Source of the DNA: Melaminivora sp034675505
Lineage (GTDB): Bacteria > Pseudomonadota > Gammaproteobacteria > Burkholderiales > Burkholderiaceae_C
Direction: 5' to 3'
Length of the DNA stretch: 64,000 bases
Assembly: GCA_034675505.1 (NCBI GenBank)
Contig: JAUCDD010000033.1
Coordinates: forward strand, 1 to 64,000
Within the stretch, counting starts at the first letter, position 1, and each line of letters opens with the position of its first letter. Both the position numbers and the translations under genes were made by a program. A model generated the notes under the pieces. That model was given only the letters and a program-made list of their open reading frames with translations, had not been told where the DNA came from and ran no database searches. Below, piece by piece: positions 8,538 through 18,261 of this stretch.

Positions 8538-10013
8538 ATGGGTTTGTTGAGTCTTGCCATCTGGGTGCCCATCGCCTTCGGCGCCCTGGTGTTGCTGTTG
8601 GGCCGCGAGGACCAGGTGCAGGCGGTGCGCTGGATTGCCCTGGCCGGCGCGCTGGCGGGCCTGGCGGTGACGCTGCCCGTGATCAGCCATTTCGACACGG
8701 CCAGCGCGGCCATGCAGTTCGTGGAGAAGGCGCCCTGGATCGAGCGCTTCAACATCTCCTACCACCTGGGGGTCGATGGCATCTCGCTATGGTTCGTGCC
8801 GCTCACGGCCTTCATCACGGTGATCGTGGTGATCTCGTCGTGGCAGTCGATCACCGAGCGCGTGAATCAGTACATGGGCGCCTTCCTGATCCTGTCGGGC
8901 CTGATGATCGGCGTCTTCAGCGCGCTGGACGGCATGCTGTTCTACGTGTTCTTCGAGGCCACGCTGATCCCGATGTACCTGATCATCGGCATCTGGGGCG
9001 GCCCGAACCGCATCTACGCAGCGTTTAAGTTCTTCCTGTATACGCTGATGGGTTCGCTGCTCACGCTGATCGCCTTCATCTACCTGTACAACCAGGCCGG
9101 CGGCAGCTTCGACATCCTGACCTGGCACCAGCTGCCCCTGAGCGGCACGGCGCAGACGCTACTGTTCTTCGCGCTGTTCGCCGCGTTCGCCGTCAAGGTG
9201 CCGATGTGGCCGGTGCACACCTGGCTGCCCGACGTCCACGTCGAGGCGCCCACCGGCGGCTCGGCGGTGCTGGCGGCCATCATGCTGAAACTGGGCGCCT
9301 ACGGCTTCCTGCGGTTCTCGCTGCCCATCGCGCCCGATGCCGCCCACGAGTGGGCCTGGCTGATGATCACGCTGTCGCTGGTCGCCGTGATCTACGTCGG
9401 CCTGGTGGCCATGGTGCAAAAGGACATGAAGAAGCTCGTGGCCTACTCGTCCGTTGCGCACATGGGTTTCGTCACGCTGGGCTTCTTCGTCTTCAACCCC
9501 ATGGGCGTCTCGGGCGGCCTGGTGCAGATGATTGCCCACGGTTTTGTCTCCGGCGCCATGTTCCTGTGCATCGGCGTGCTGTATGACCGGGTGCATTCGC
9601 GCGAGATCGCGGCCTACGGCGGCGTGGTCAACACCATGCCCAAGTTCGCGGCCTTCGCCCTGCTGTTCTTCATGGCCAACTGCGGCCTGCCCGCCACCGC
9701 CGGCTTCGTGGGCGAGTGGATGGTCATCATCGCCGGCGTGCAGTTCAACTTCTGGGTCGGCCTGGGCGCTGCCGTGGCGCTGATCCTGGGCGCCAGCTAC
9801 TCGCTGTGGATGTACAAGCGCGTCTACCTGGGCCCGGTGACCAACGACAACGTGCGCGGGCTCACTGACATCAACGGGCGCGAATTCCTGGTGCTGGCGC
9901 TGCTGGCCATTGCCGTGCTGGCCATGGGCATCTACCCCAAGCCCTTCACCGATGCGATGGACCCGTCCGTGGCGCAACTGCTGCAGCACGTGGCCAAGCC
10001 GAAGCTGCCCTGA
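8538..10013 (+). CDS. nuoM: NADH-quinone oxidoreductase subunit M
   Basis: Antiporter-like proton-pumping membrane subunit of complex I, 491 residues. The start at 8538 is set by a strong GGAGGAG ribosome-binding site at 8523-8530; the much longer open frame upstream overlaps nuoL and is not coding. Family signatures include FYVFFEATLIPMYLIIG, the lysine-bearing KVPMWPVHTWLPDVHVEAPT, and the MKKLVAYSSVAHMGF segment. Confidence 0.96.
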   Translation: MGLLSLAIWVPIAFGALVLLLGREDQVQAVRWIALAGALAGLAVTLPVISHFDTASAAMQFVEKAPWIERFNISYHLGVDGISLWFVPLTAFITVIVVISSWQSITERVNQYMGAFLILSGLMIGVFSALDGMLFYVFFEATLIPMYLIIGIWGGPNRIYAAFKFFLYTLMGSLLTLIAFIYLYNQAGGSFDILTWHQLPLSGTAQTLLFFALFAAFAVKVPMWPVHTWLPDVHVEAPTGGSAVLAAIMLKLGAYGFLRFSLPIAPDAAHEWAWLMITLSLVAVIYVGLVAMVQKDMKKLVAYSSVAHMGFVTLGFFVFNPMGVSGGLVQMIAHGFVSGAMFLCIGVLYDRVHSREIAAYGGVVNTMPKFAAFALLFFMANCGLPATAGFVGEWMVIIAGVQFNFWVGLGAAVALILGASYSLWMYKRVYLGPVTNDNVRGLTDINGREFLVLALLAIAVLAMGIYPKPFTDAMDPSVAQLLQHVAKPKLP

Positions 10014-10040
10014 CCAGACTGAACCAAGAGATTGACAAAG

Positions 10041-11534
10041 ATGATTGACAACATCAGCTGGCTGGCGATCTACCCCGAGCTCGTGCTGCTGGTCATGGCC
10101 TGCGTGATCGCGCTGGTGGACCTGGGCGTCAAGAGCCGCGAGCGCACCGCCACCTACGTGCTGACCCTGCTCACCCTGGCAGTGGTCGCCGCCATGCAGG
10201 CCCTGTATGCCAGCACCGGCAACACCGTCTACGGCTGGGGCAACATGATCGTCAGCGACGCCATGGGCAACTGGCTCAAGTGCTTCTCGACCGTGGCCGT
10301 CATGGTCACGCTGGTCTATGGCCGGCCCTACGCCGCCGACCGCGACATGCTGCGCGGCGGCGAGCTGTTCGTGCTCTCGCTGCTGGCGCTGCTGGGCATG
10401 TTCATCATGATCTCGGGCAACAACTTCCTGGTGCTGTACCTGGGGCTGGAGCTGCTCACCCTGTCCAGCTACGCGCTGGTGGCGCTGCGGCGCGACCACG
10501 CCGTCGCCACCGAGGCGGCGATGAAGTACTTCGTGCTCGGCGCCATGGCCAGCGGCTTCCTGCTGTATGGCCTGTCCATGATCTACGGCGCCACCGGATC
10601 GCTGGATATCGGCCAGGTCTTCAAGGCCATCAACGGCGGCCAGATCCGCCACCAGGTGCTGGTGTTCGGCCTGGTGTTCGTGGTCGCCGGCCTGGCGTTC
10701 AAGCTGGGCGCCGTGCCCTTCCACATGTGGGTGCCCGACGTCTACCAGGGCGCGCCGTCGGTCATCACCCTGTTCCTGGGCACTGCCCCCGAGCTGGCGG
10801 CGTTTGCCATCATCATCCGCCTGCTGGTGGACGGCCTGCTGCCGCTGGCCATCGACTGGCAGCAGATGCTGGCCGTGCTGGCCATAGGCTCGCTGCTGGT
10901 GGGCAACCTGGCCGGTATCCTGCAGACCAACATGAAGCGTATGCTGGCCTACTCGACCATCGGCCAGATGGGCTTCGTCATGCTGGGCCTGATGTCGGGC
11001 GTGGTGCATGGCAACGTGGACGCCGCGGCCGTCGAGAACGCCTACAGCTCGGCCATGTTCTACATCATCACCTACGTGCTGACCTTCATGGCGACCTTCG
11101 GCGTCATCATGCTGCTGGCGCGCGAGGGCTTCGAGAGCGAGGAGATCGCCGACTTCGCCGGCCTGAACCAGCGCAGCCCCCTGTATGCCGGCGTGATGGC
11201 GGTCTGCATGTTCTCGCTGGCCGGCATTCCGCCGCTGGTGGGCTTCTATGCCAAGCTGTCGGTGCTGCAGGCGCTGGTGGCCTCAGGCCAGGGCTTCCAC
11301 ATCGCACTGGCGGTGTTCGCGGTGATGATGTCGCTGATCGGCGCCTTCTACTACCTGCGCGTGGTCAAGGTCATGTACTTCGATACGCCCCTGACCGCCA
11401 CCCGCGTCACCGCCCCGCTGCAGGTGCGGGTGGTGCTCACGGTGAACGGCGCGCTGGTGCTGGTGCTGGGCCTGCTGCCGGGTGGCCTGATGGCCCTGTG
11501 CGCGGATGCCATCGTGCGCGCCCTGGCGACCTGA
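10041..11534 (+). CDS. nuoN: NADH-quinone oxidoreductase subunit N
   Basis: Third antiporter-like proton-pumping subunit of complex I, 497 residues from ATG 10041. An in-frame TTG at 10032 could add three residues, but ATG is preferred because AAGAG at 10026-10030 is well spaced for it. Signatures are YLGLELLTLSSYALVALRR, LAFKLGAVPFHMWVPDVYQG and MKRMLAYSTIGQMGFVMLG. It is the last nuo gene; a DUF2818 gene follows directly, as in many betaproteobacteria. Confidence 0.96.
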   Translation: MIDNISWLAIYPELVLLVMACVIALVDLGVKSRERTATYVLTLLTLAVVAAMQALYASTGNTVYGWGNMIVSDAMGNWLKCFSTVAVMVTLVYGRPYAADRDMLRGGELFVLSLLALLGMFIMISGNNFLVLYLGLELLTLSSYALVALRRDHAVATEAAMKYFVLGAMASGFLLYGLSMIYGATGSLDIGQVFKAINGGQIRHQVLVFGLVFVVAGLAFKLGAVPFHMWVPDVYQGAPSVITLFLGTAPELAAFAIIIRLLVDGLLPLAIDWQQMLAVLAIGSLLVGNLAGILQTNMKRMLAYSTIGQMGFVMLGLMSGVVHGNVDAAAVENAYSSAMFYIITYVLTFMATFGVIMLLAREGFESEEIADFAGLNQRSPLYAGVMAVCMFSLAGIPPLVGFYAKLSVLQALVASGQGFHIALAVFAVMMSLIGAFYYLRVVKVMYFDTPLTATRVTAPLQVRVVLTVNGALVLVLGLLPGGLMALCADAIVRALAT

Positions 11535-11548
11535 CGGCCGCTTCGGGC

Positions 11549-11878
11549 ATGACGCAGAGCGCAGCCACCTGGCTGGTGATCGTTGCGGCTTTCGCTGCCG
11601 CCAACCTGCCATTCCTGAATGAGCGCTGGCTGATCGTGGGCCGCAAGGCCAGCGCCGGCGCCAAGCCGCTGGCGGCGCGCCTGGGCGAACTGGTGCTGCT
11701 GTACTTCCTGGTCGGGGCGCTGGCGCTGCTGATCGAGAAGCGGGCCGGGCAGATCGCCCCGCAGGGCTGGGAGTTCTACGCGGTGACGGGCGCCCTGTTC
11801 CTCACGCTCGCCTTTCCCGGCTTCGTCTATCGCTACCTGGCGCTGCGCAGCGGCACGCAAGCGGCCGAGACGGAGTAG
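11549..11878 (+). CDS. DUF2818 family small membrane protein
   Basis: A 109-residue protein of unknown function with about three hydrophobic segments, typical of the DUF2818 family. That family commonly sits immediately after nuoN in Burkholderiales, suggesting a link with complex I, but no activity is known. The gene starts 14 bases after the nuoN stop and is probably co-transcribed. The start (MTQSAATW) was chosen as the first ATG after nuoN; the upstream frame is a shadow of nuoN. Confidence 0.85.
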   Translation: MTQSAATWLVIVAAFAAANLPFLNERWLIVGRKASAGAKPLAARLGELVLLYFLVGALALLIEKRAGQIAPQGWEFYAVTGALFLTLAFPGFVYRYLALRSGTQAAETE

Positions 11879-11884
11879 GGCGCC

Positions 11885-12364
11885 ATGAAGGTGCTCGACC
11901 TCGCGTGCGCCCATGAGCACAGCTTCGAAGGCTGGTTCGCGTCGGAGGAAGACTTTCAGGGCCAGCTGGGGCGCGGCCTGGTGCAGTGCCCGCTGTGCGG
12001 CGACACCGGCATCCGCAAACTGCCCAGCGCGCCCCGCCTGAACCTGCACGGCGCCGGCGCCTGCCCGGCGGCAGCGGAGGAGGCGGGCGCAGCGCCGGCC
12101 CCGGGCCCGCAGCAGCCGGGCCCGCCGGCCCAGGCGCGCGAATGGCAGGCGGCCCTGCTGCAGCTGGCGCGCCAGGTCGCCCTCAGGACCGAGGACGTGG
12201 GCGATCGCTTCGCCGAACAGGCCCGGCGCATGCACTACGGCGAAATCGAGGAGCGCGGCATCCGCGGCCGCGCGACGGCGCAGCAGGCGGCGCAGCTGCT
12301 GGACGAGGGCATCCCCGTGCTGCCGCTGTTGCTACCCGAAGCCGCCAAGGAACCGCTGCAGTAG
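11885..12364 (+). CDS. DUF1178 family protein
   Basis: Conserved protein of 159 residues whose N-terminus (MKVLDLACAHEHSFEGWF) and CPLCG motif near residue 36 define DUF1178. The C/H and CxxC pattern looks like a zinc ribbon. The C-terminal part carries the conserved segment on AxxMHYGEIEERGIRG. The middle is an Ala/Pro-rich linker. It begins six bases after the DUF2818 gene, so it is probably the last gene of the nuo transcript. Its function is unknown. Confidence 0.85.
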   Translation: MKVLDLACAHEHSFEGWFASEEDFQGQLGRGLVQCPLCGDTGIRKLPSAPRLNLHGAGACPAAAEEAGAAPAPGPQQPGPPAQAREWQAALLQLARQVALRTEDVGDRFAEQARRMHYGEIEERGIRGRATAQQAAQLLDEGIPVLPLLLPEAAKEPLQ

Positions 12365-12378
12365 CGCCCGCCCCGGCC

Positions 12379-12747
12379 TCAGCCGGGCTGGCCCAGGTGG
12401 TCGGCGAAGGCCTCGGCAAGGGCCCCCTGCGCGCTCAGCGACAGGTTCACCGTCACCCGCTCGCCCGGGCGCAGGCCGGCCGGCAGGGCCACGCGGGCGG
12501 CCTGCATGTCGAACGCCAGCCCGGCCAGCGGCTGCCCGTCCCGCTCGCATTGCAGGTCGTATTGCCACAGGCCGCCCTCCTCATGCGGCGCCGGCTCGCC
12601 GAATGCGGCCTGCGCCCAGGCCAGTATGCTGGCGACCTCGTCCAGCAACGCGGGCAGGCGCGGGGCGGTGGCGCTGGCCATGGCGTCCCAGGTGGCGATG
12701 CCGCCCTCGTCCTCGCTGTAGTCGAAATCCAGAAAATGCAGTGCCAT
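12379..12747 (-). CDS. Conserved hypothetical protein (MALHFLDFDYSED...)
   Basis: A 122-residue protein I cannot assign to a named family. It starts MALHFLDFDYSED, and I recall similar proteins in related betaproteobacteria. It is acidic, lacks membrane segments and signal peptide, and its C-terminal half looks like beta strands. The start is fixed by sequence conservation, since upstream residues in the frame are low-complexity. Its ATG overlaps the ATG of the divergent ABC ATPase gene (CATG at 12745-12748), so both depend on control sequences inside each other. Confidence 0.65.
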   Translation of the reverse strand: MALHFLDFDYSEDEGGIATWDAMASATAPRLPALLDEVASILAWAQAAFGEPAPHEEGGLWQYDLQCERDGQPLAGLAFDMQAARVALPAGLRPGERVTVNLSLSAQGALAEAFADHLGQPG

Positions 12748-13438
12748 GGAAACCCTCCCGACAGAAGACAACCCCGCCAGTGTGCAGCGCGCAGCGCCGC
12801 CGCCGCCGCCCGTGCTGCAGGCCGATGCCGTTGACTGGTTCCCGCCCGGCGCCGGCACGGTGCAGCGCGGCTGGTCGGCACGGTTGCCTGCCGGCCTGAC
12901 GCTGGTGCTGGGCGACGAGGGCAGCGGCAAGACCAGCCTGCTGCGCCTGCTGGCGGGCGACACGCCGGTGGTGGCAGGGCAGGTACGGCTGCACGGCGCC
13001 CCGCATGCCGGGGCCGACTACCGCCGCCAGGTGTTCTGGCGCGACCCGCGCGAGGCCTGGCCGCCGCAGTGGACGCCGCAGGATTGGAGCGAACAGCTGG
13101 CGCGCCAGTATCCGCACTGGCAGGCCGGCCAGTGGCTGCGCCACGTCCAGGGGTTTGGCCTGCAGCCGCACCTGGGCAAGGCCATGTACCAGCTCTCCAG
13201 CGGCAGCCAGCGCAAGGTGCTGCTGGCTGCAGCCCTGGCCAGCGGTGCGCCGCTGACGCTGATCGACGAGCCCGTCGCGGCGCTCGACCGGGCTTCGATC
13301 GCCTACCTGTGCGCCGCCCTGGCGCAGGAGGCCAGCGCGCCGCAGCGCCCGCCCCGCGCCGTGGTGGTGGCCCACTACGACACGCTGGGCGACGCGCTGC
13401 CCTGGAGCCAGACGCTGCGCCTGCCCCCACGGCCCTGA
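12746..13438 (+). CDS. Orphan ABC transporter ATP-binding protein
   Basis: ABC-type ATPase of 230 residues. The Walker A motif GDEGSGKTS has K62, the signature is LSSGSQRK (residues 150-157) and the Walker B is LTLIDEP with D174 and E175; an H-loop histidine is near residue 212 (VVVAHYD). No permease or binding-protein gene is adjacent, so the partner is unknown. The first 25 residues are Pro/Ala-rich and poorly conserved in appearance, so a later start is possible. Neighbours are the hypothetical gene (divergent) and gdhA (convergent). Confidence 0.8.
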   Translation: METLPTEDNPASVQRAAPPPPPVLQADAVDWFPPGAGTVQRGWSARLPAGLTLVLGDEGSGKTSLLRLLAGDTPVVAGQVRLHGAPHAGADYRRQVFWRDPREAWPPQWTPQDWSEQLARQYPHWQAGQWLRHVQGFGLQPHLGKAMYQLSSGSQRKVLLAAALASGAPLTLIDEPVAALDRASIAYLCAALAQEASAPQRPPRAVVVAHYDTLGDALPWSQTLRLPPRP

Positions 13439-13460
13439 CGCAGGCGCCCGGGCGGGCGGA

Positions 13461-14804
<1,344 letters not shown>

Positions 14805-14983
14805 GAGACAGGACTTTCTGCGGGGAGGAAAAAAGATGCGCGGCGGTATGCGGCGGTGCAGCATAAGATTATGCCAAATAGACATGCGTTCATGCCTGCT
14901 TGCCCGCAGGGATGGCCTGGGGCGGCTGCCCGTGTTTTTTTGCGGCAACACGGCCGCGTCCGCCATGGCTGGCGCGGGGCGGA

Positions 14984-15034
14984 GGCCGAGCGGAGGCGGG
15001 ACGGAGGCGGGGTGGCGGCCGAGCGGAGGCGGGA
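14984..15034. repeat. 18-bp direct repeat in the gdhA-mutL gap
   Basis: The 18-base string beginning GGCCGAGCGG occurs at 14984-15001 and again at 15017-15034, 33 bases apart, inside a G-rich tract. Several GGG/GGAGG runs make a quadruplex possible on the plus strand. No gene is supported in 14805-15098. Confidence 0.6.
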
Positions 15035-15098
15035 TGGGAGAAGGCCGGCCGATTCGCGGGGGCGGGGCGGCCGGCGCAGCGCCCCGGCGTGCGGCGCT

Positions 15099-16991
15099 TC
15101 AGCGCCCGCGCAGGAACAGCGCGTCCAGCTCTTTCACGGTGAGCTGGCGCCAGGTCGGGCGGCCGTGGTTGCACTGGTCGGAGCGCTCGGTGGTCTCCAT
15201 CTGGCGCAGCAAGGCATTCATCTCCGGCGGCGTCAGCTGCCGGTGCGCGCGCACCGCGCCGTGGCAGGCCATGGTGGCCAGCAGTTCGTTGCGCGCGCGC
15301 TGCAGCACGCTGCTGGCGTCGTGCGCCGCCAGCTCGGCCAGCACGCTGCGCGCCAGCTCCACCGCGTTGCCCTGCGCCAGGGCGGCGGGCACGGCGCGCA
15401 CCGCCAGCGTGCGCGCGGAAAACGGCACCACCTCCAGCCCCAGCGCGGCCAGGGCGTCGGCCTGGGCCTCGGCGGTGGCGACTTCCTCGGGCGTGGCGGC
15501 GAAGGTGGCGGGGATCAGCAGCGGCTGGCTGGCCAGCGCCGGCCCGGTATCGGCCTGGGCCTTCAGGCGCTCGTACACGATGCGCTCGTGCGCCGCATGC
15601 ATGTCCACCAGCACCAGGCCCTGGGCGTTCTCGGCCAGGATGTAGATGCCGTGCAGCTGCGCCAGCGCGCGCCCCAGCGGCCAGTCGGCGTGCGCATCGG
15701 GGCCGGGCTGCACGGCGGCGGAGGCGGCGGGCGCCGCAGCCCCGGCGGGCGCCGTGCCCCACAGCGCCTGCAGGTCGGCGACCCGGTGCCCGGTGCCTGG
15801 GGTATCAAAATTGATAGCTGATTGCCGTTGCTGGGCGCCGGCAGGGGCCGGATTTGACCCAAAAAATGCCTGGGACAGGCCCAAACCCGGTGCGGGCGCC
15901 GCAGCGGCGCTGCCGCCCGCCTGGGGCTGCTGCGCCAGGGCCTGCGCGCGCGGGGCCGCCAGCGCCGCTTCCAGCGCGTGGCGCACCGCCTGGTGCACCT
16001 CGCGGCTGTCGCGAAAGCGCACCTCGATCTTGGTGGGATGCACGTTCACATCGACGCGCTGCGGATCGAGCTGCAGGTACAGCGCATAGACCGGCTGGCG
16101 CTGGCCGTGCAGCAGATCCTCGTAGGCGCTGCGCGCGGCGTGGGCCAGCACCCGGTCGCGCACGAAGCGGCCGTTGACGTAGCAGTACTGCTGGTCGGCG
16201 CGGCTGCGCGCGGCGTCCGGCAGGCCGGTCCAGCCGCTCACCGTGACCGCGCCCACGCGCTGGTGCAGGGGCACGGCGGCGGCGGTGAAGTCCTCGCCCA
16301 GCACGTCGGCCAGGCGCTGCCCCAGCGCGGCCTGCCAGGCCTGTTGCGGGTCGGCCGCCGCTGCGTCCAGCGTGGGGCGCCACTGCTCGACCAGGCGGCC
16401 CTCGTGCCATAGCGCAAAGCCCACGTCGGGCCGCACCAGGGCGTGGCGGCGCAGCGCCTGCACGCAGTGCGCCAGCTCGGTGGCGTCGCTCTTGAGGAAC
16501 TTGCGCCGCGCGGGCGTGGAGAAAAACAGCTCCTTGACCTCCACCGTCGTGCCCGGGCTGCGTGCGGCCGGGCGCAGCTCGCCGCTGCGCGCGTCCAGCA
16601 GCACGGCGCCGGCCGGCCCGGCGCGGCGCGACAGCAGCGCCAGCTCAGACACCGAGGCGATGGCCGCCAGCGCCTCGCCGCGAAAACCCATCGTGAGCAC
16701 CGACTCCAGCTCGCCCAGGCTGGCGATCTTGCTGGTCGCGTGGCGGCGCAGCGCCAGCGGCAGCTCGTCTGCGGCGATGCCGGCGCCGTCGTCCTCCACG
16801 GCGATCAGCCGCACGCCGCCGGCCAGCAGCCGCACCGTCACCTGGCGCGCGCCGGCGTCCAGGGCGTTGTCCAGCAGCTCGCGCACCACCGAGGCGGGGC
16901 GCTCGACCACTTCGCCGGCGGCAATCTGGCTGATGAGTTCATCCGGCAATTCGCGGATGGGGCGGGCGGGGGCGGTTTCGGCGGTGGGCAC
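15099..16991 (-). CDS. mutL: DNA mismatch repair protein MutL
   Basis: Mismatch-repair ATPase that links MutS recognition to strand removal. The N-terminal GHKL motifs are present: ELLDNALDAGA with the catalytic Glu, EDDGAGI, and RHATSKI / GFRGEAL. Unlike the E. coli protein, it has a nuclease-type motif DMHAAHERIVYE (about residues 462-473; Met replaces the usual Gln), ACHGAVRAH (about 572) and a C-terminal CNHGRP. This suggests a nicking MutL and no need for MutH. The start is GTG 16991. Codons about 376-398, in the linker, come from an antisense interspersed repeat (15800-15866). Confidence 0.95.
   Translation of the reverse strand: MPTAETAPARPIRELPDELISQIAAGEVVERPASVVRELLDNALDAGARQVTVRLLAGGVRLIAVEDDGAGIAADELPLALRRHATSKIASLGELESVLTMGFRGEALAAIASVSELALLSRRAGPAGAVLLDARSGELRPAARSPGTTVEVKELFFSTPARRKFLKSDATELAHCVQALRRHALVRPDVGFALWHEGRLVEQWRPTLDAAAADPQQAWQAALGQRLADVLGEDFTAAAVPLHQRVGAVTVSGWTGLPDAARSRADQQYCYVNGRFVRDRVLAHAARSAYEDLLHGQRQPVYALYLQLDPQRVDVNVHPTKIEVRFRDSREVHQAVRHALEAALAAPRAQALAQQPQAGGSAAAAPAPGLGLSQAFFGSNPAPAGAQQRQSAINFDTPGTGHRVADLQALWGTAPAGAAAPAASAAVQPGPDAHADWPLGRALAQLHGIYILAENAQGLVLVDMHAAHERIVYERLKAQADTGPALASQPLLIPATFAATPEEVATAEAQADALAALGLEVVPFSARTLAVRAVPAALAQGNAVELARSVLAELAAHDASSVLQRARNELLATMACHGAVRAHRQLTPPEMNALLRQMETTERSDQCNHGRPTWRQLTVKELDALFLRGR
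15800..15866 (+). repeat. Interspersed repeat copy inside mutL
   Basis: Plus-strand copy of the window's 60-70 bp repeat. It reads TATCAAAATTGATAGCTG, then GGCGCCGGC, then GGGGCCGGATTTGACCC. It is antisense to mutL and translated as part of the flexible linker. Confidence 0.8.
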
Positions 16992-16998
16992 GCGGCCG

Positions 16999-17004
16999 AT
17001 TCTA
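16999..17004 (-). promoter_or_regulatory. Candidate -10 box of mutL
   Basis: TAGAAT on the minus strand ends seven bases before the GTG start at 16991. Transcription would begin at or next to the start codon, giving a leaderless mRNA. No -35 match is visible, so this rests on the hexamer alone. Confidence 0.35.
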
Positions 17005-17095
17005 GGCAGTCCATCCAGGCGGCGCGCGGGCCTGGCGGGCGCTACATTACGGCGCTTCGCGCACGCCAGCCCGGCCCGCGCGGCCCTGGATCGAG

Positions 17096-17755
17096 GTGGT
17101 TGTGGAGTTTCTGGCGTTTCTGATCGATTTCATCCTGCACGTGGACAAGCACCTGGAGGCGTTCGTCGCCAGCTACGGGCCCTGGGTCTATGCGCTGCTG
17201 TTCATCATCGTGTTCGTGGAGACCGGCGTGGTCGTCATGCCGTTCCTGCCGGGGGATTCGCTGCTGTTCGTGGTCGGCGCGCTCAGCGGCGCCGGGCTGA
17301 TGAACTTCCCCCTGGCCTGCGCGCTGCTGGTGGCGGCGGCGGTGCTGGGCGACCAGTGCAACTACCAGATCGGGCGCCACTTCGGCCCCAAGGTGTTCCA
17401 GTGGGAGAAATCGCGCTGGTTCAACCGCCGGGCCTTCGACCAGGCGCATGCGTTCTATGAGCGCTATGGCGGCATCACCATCGTGCTGGCGCGCTTCATG
17501 CCGTTCATCCGCACCTTCGCGCCCTTCGTGGCCGGCGTGGCCGCCATGCGCCGCAGCGCCTTCACGGCCTACAACGTGGGCGGCGCGCTGCTGTGGGTGC
17601 TGGGCATCTGCACGGCCGGCTACCTGTTCGGCAACCTGGCCTGGGTGCGCCAGCACCTGGACAAGATCATCTGGGCGATGATCTTCATCCCCGGCCTGCT
17701 GGCCATCGCCGGCGCCTGGCGGGCCGGCCGCGCATCCCGCTCTGCTACCGATTAG
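17096..17755 (+). CDS. DedA family membrane protein
   Basis: DedA/SNARE-associated family protein of about 219 residues, inner membrane. The family contributes to membrane lipid flipping and envelope homeostasis. Characteristic are ETGVVVMPFLPGDSLLFVVG (residues 41-60), GDQCNYQIGRHFG (residues 105-117) and the RFMPFIRTFAPFVAGVA arginine motif (residues 152-168). The start is GTG 17096 or GTG 17102; neither is clearly better, because GAGG sits at 17093. The last residues (SATD) and the stop are supplied by an interspersed repeat. The neighbouring lipoprotein gene is convergent. Confidence 0.88.
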   Translation: MVVEFLAFLIDFILHVDKHLEAFVASYGPWVYALLFIIVFVETGVVVMPFLPGDSLLFVVGALSGAGLMNFPLACALLVAAAVLGDQCNYQIGRHFGPKVFQWEKSRWFNRRAFDQAHAFYERYGGITIVLARFMPFIRTFAPFVAGVAAMRRSAFTAYNVGGALLWVLGICTAGYLFGNLAWVRQHLDKIIWAMIFIPGLLAIAGAWRAGRASRSATD

Positions 17756-17806
17756 ATAGCTGAAAGACGCCTGCTGGCGCCGGCTCGGGGCCTATCCGGG
17801 CCAAAA
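17743..17806 (+). repeat. Interspersed repeat copy spanning the dedA stop
   Basis: Plus-strand copy: GCTACCGATTAGATAGCTG, TGGCGCCGGC, then GGGGCCTAT. The TAG stop codon of dedA lies in its AT-rich inverted-repeat end, so the repeat defines the end of the protein. Confidence 0.8.
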
Positions 17807-17828
17807 GTGCCCGGAAAACGCCTTTTTT
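17796..17828. terminator. Candidate terminator between dedA and the lipoprotein gene
   Basis: Hairpin CCGGGC/GCCCGG with loop CAAAAGT (17796-17814), followed after eight bases by TTTTTT flanked by CGCC/GGCG. It lies between convergent genes, but the T-run is displaced from the stem, so the call is tentative. Confidence 0.4.
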
Positions 17829-17852
17829 GGCGGCCTGGGGCCGCCTCAGCCC

Positions 17853-18086
17853 TCAGCGGCGGCCCTGGCGCTGGTCGCGGTCCTCGCCCAGTTCGTGGCC
17901 CACCAGGGCGCCGGCGCCGGCGCCGATGACGGTGGCAGCGGTGCCGCCTACGGCGCTGCCCAGCACGCCGCCGGCCACGGCGCCCACGCCGGTGCCGATC
18001 TGGGCGTTGGTCGGGTTGGTGGAACAGCCGGCCAGGCCCAGGGCGGCGGCGCTGGCGGCGATGCAGAGAAGGTGGCGGTATGACAT
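17853..18086 (-). CDS. Glycine-zipper lipoprotein (OsmB-like)
   Basis: Short outer-membrane lipoprotein, 77 residues. The lipobox is LAGC near residue 21 after a hydrophobic signal (MSYRHLLCIAASAAALG). The mature part has the glycine zipper GTGVGAVAGGVLGSAVGG, followed by a second Gly/Ala helix and a charged tail. The start at 18086 is chosen because CAGGAG lies seven bases upstream and the signal peptide begins there; the frame extends further but without family features. The role is probably envelope-structural or stress-related, by analogy with OsmB and the 17-kDa antigen. Confidence 0.85.
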   Translation of the reverse strand: MSYRHLLCIAASAAALGLAGCSTNPTNAQIGTGVGAVAGGVLGSAVGGTAATVIGAGAGALVGHELGEDRDQRQGRR

Positions 18087-18261
18087 GGCGGGCTCCTGTG
18101 GGGTGGCGCTGCCGGCGCAGGCCGCGACTTCCGCGTCCGCAGGCGCCGGCAGGGCGTGCATCTGCACTATGCGCGCCGCAGGGCGGGGCCCTGTAGGCCC
18201 GCCCTGGTGCCGGTTGTAGGAGCGGCGCAGCGCCCCGGCGCGGCGGGCCGCCGCAGCGCCG

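Noticed and set aside
9159..11009. Long minus-strand reading frame opposite nuoM/nuoN, and similar long antisense frames such as 1287-2870, 3764-5341, 45044-47242 and 47013-49295
   Set aside because: GC-rich third positions leave antisense frames open. The products are His/Arg/Gln-rich without domains, while the sense frames encode clear families.
12800..12812. CRISPR or tandem-repeat array signals, including GCC-GCC-GCC runs
   Set aside because: They are short codon runs for Pro/Ala. No regularly spaced repeats with unique spacers exist anywhere in the window.
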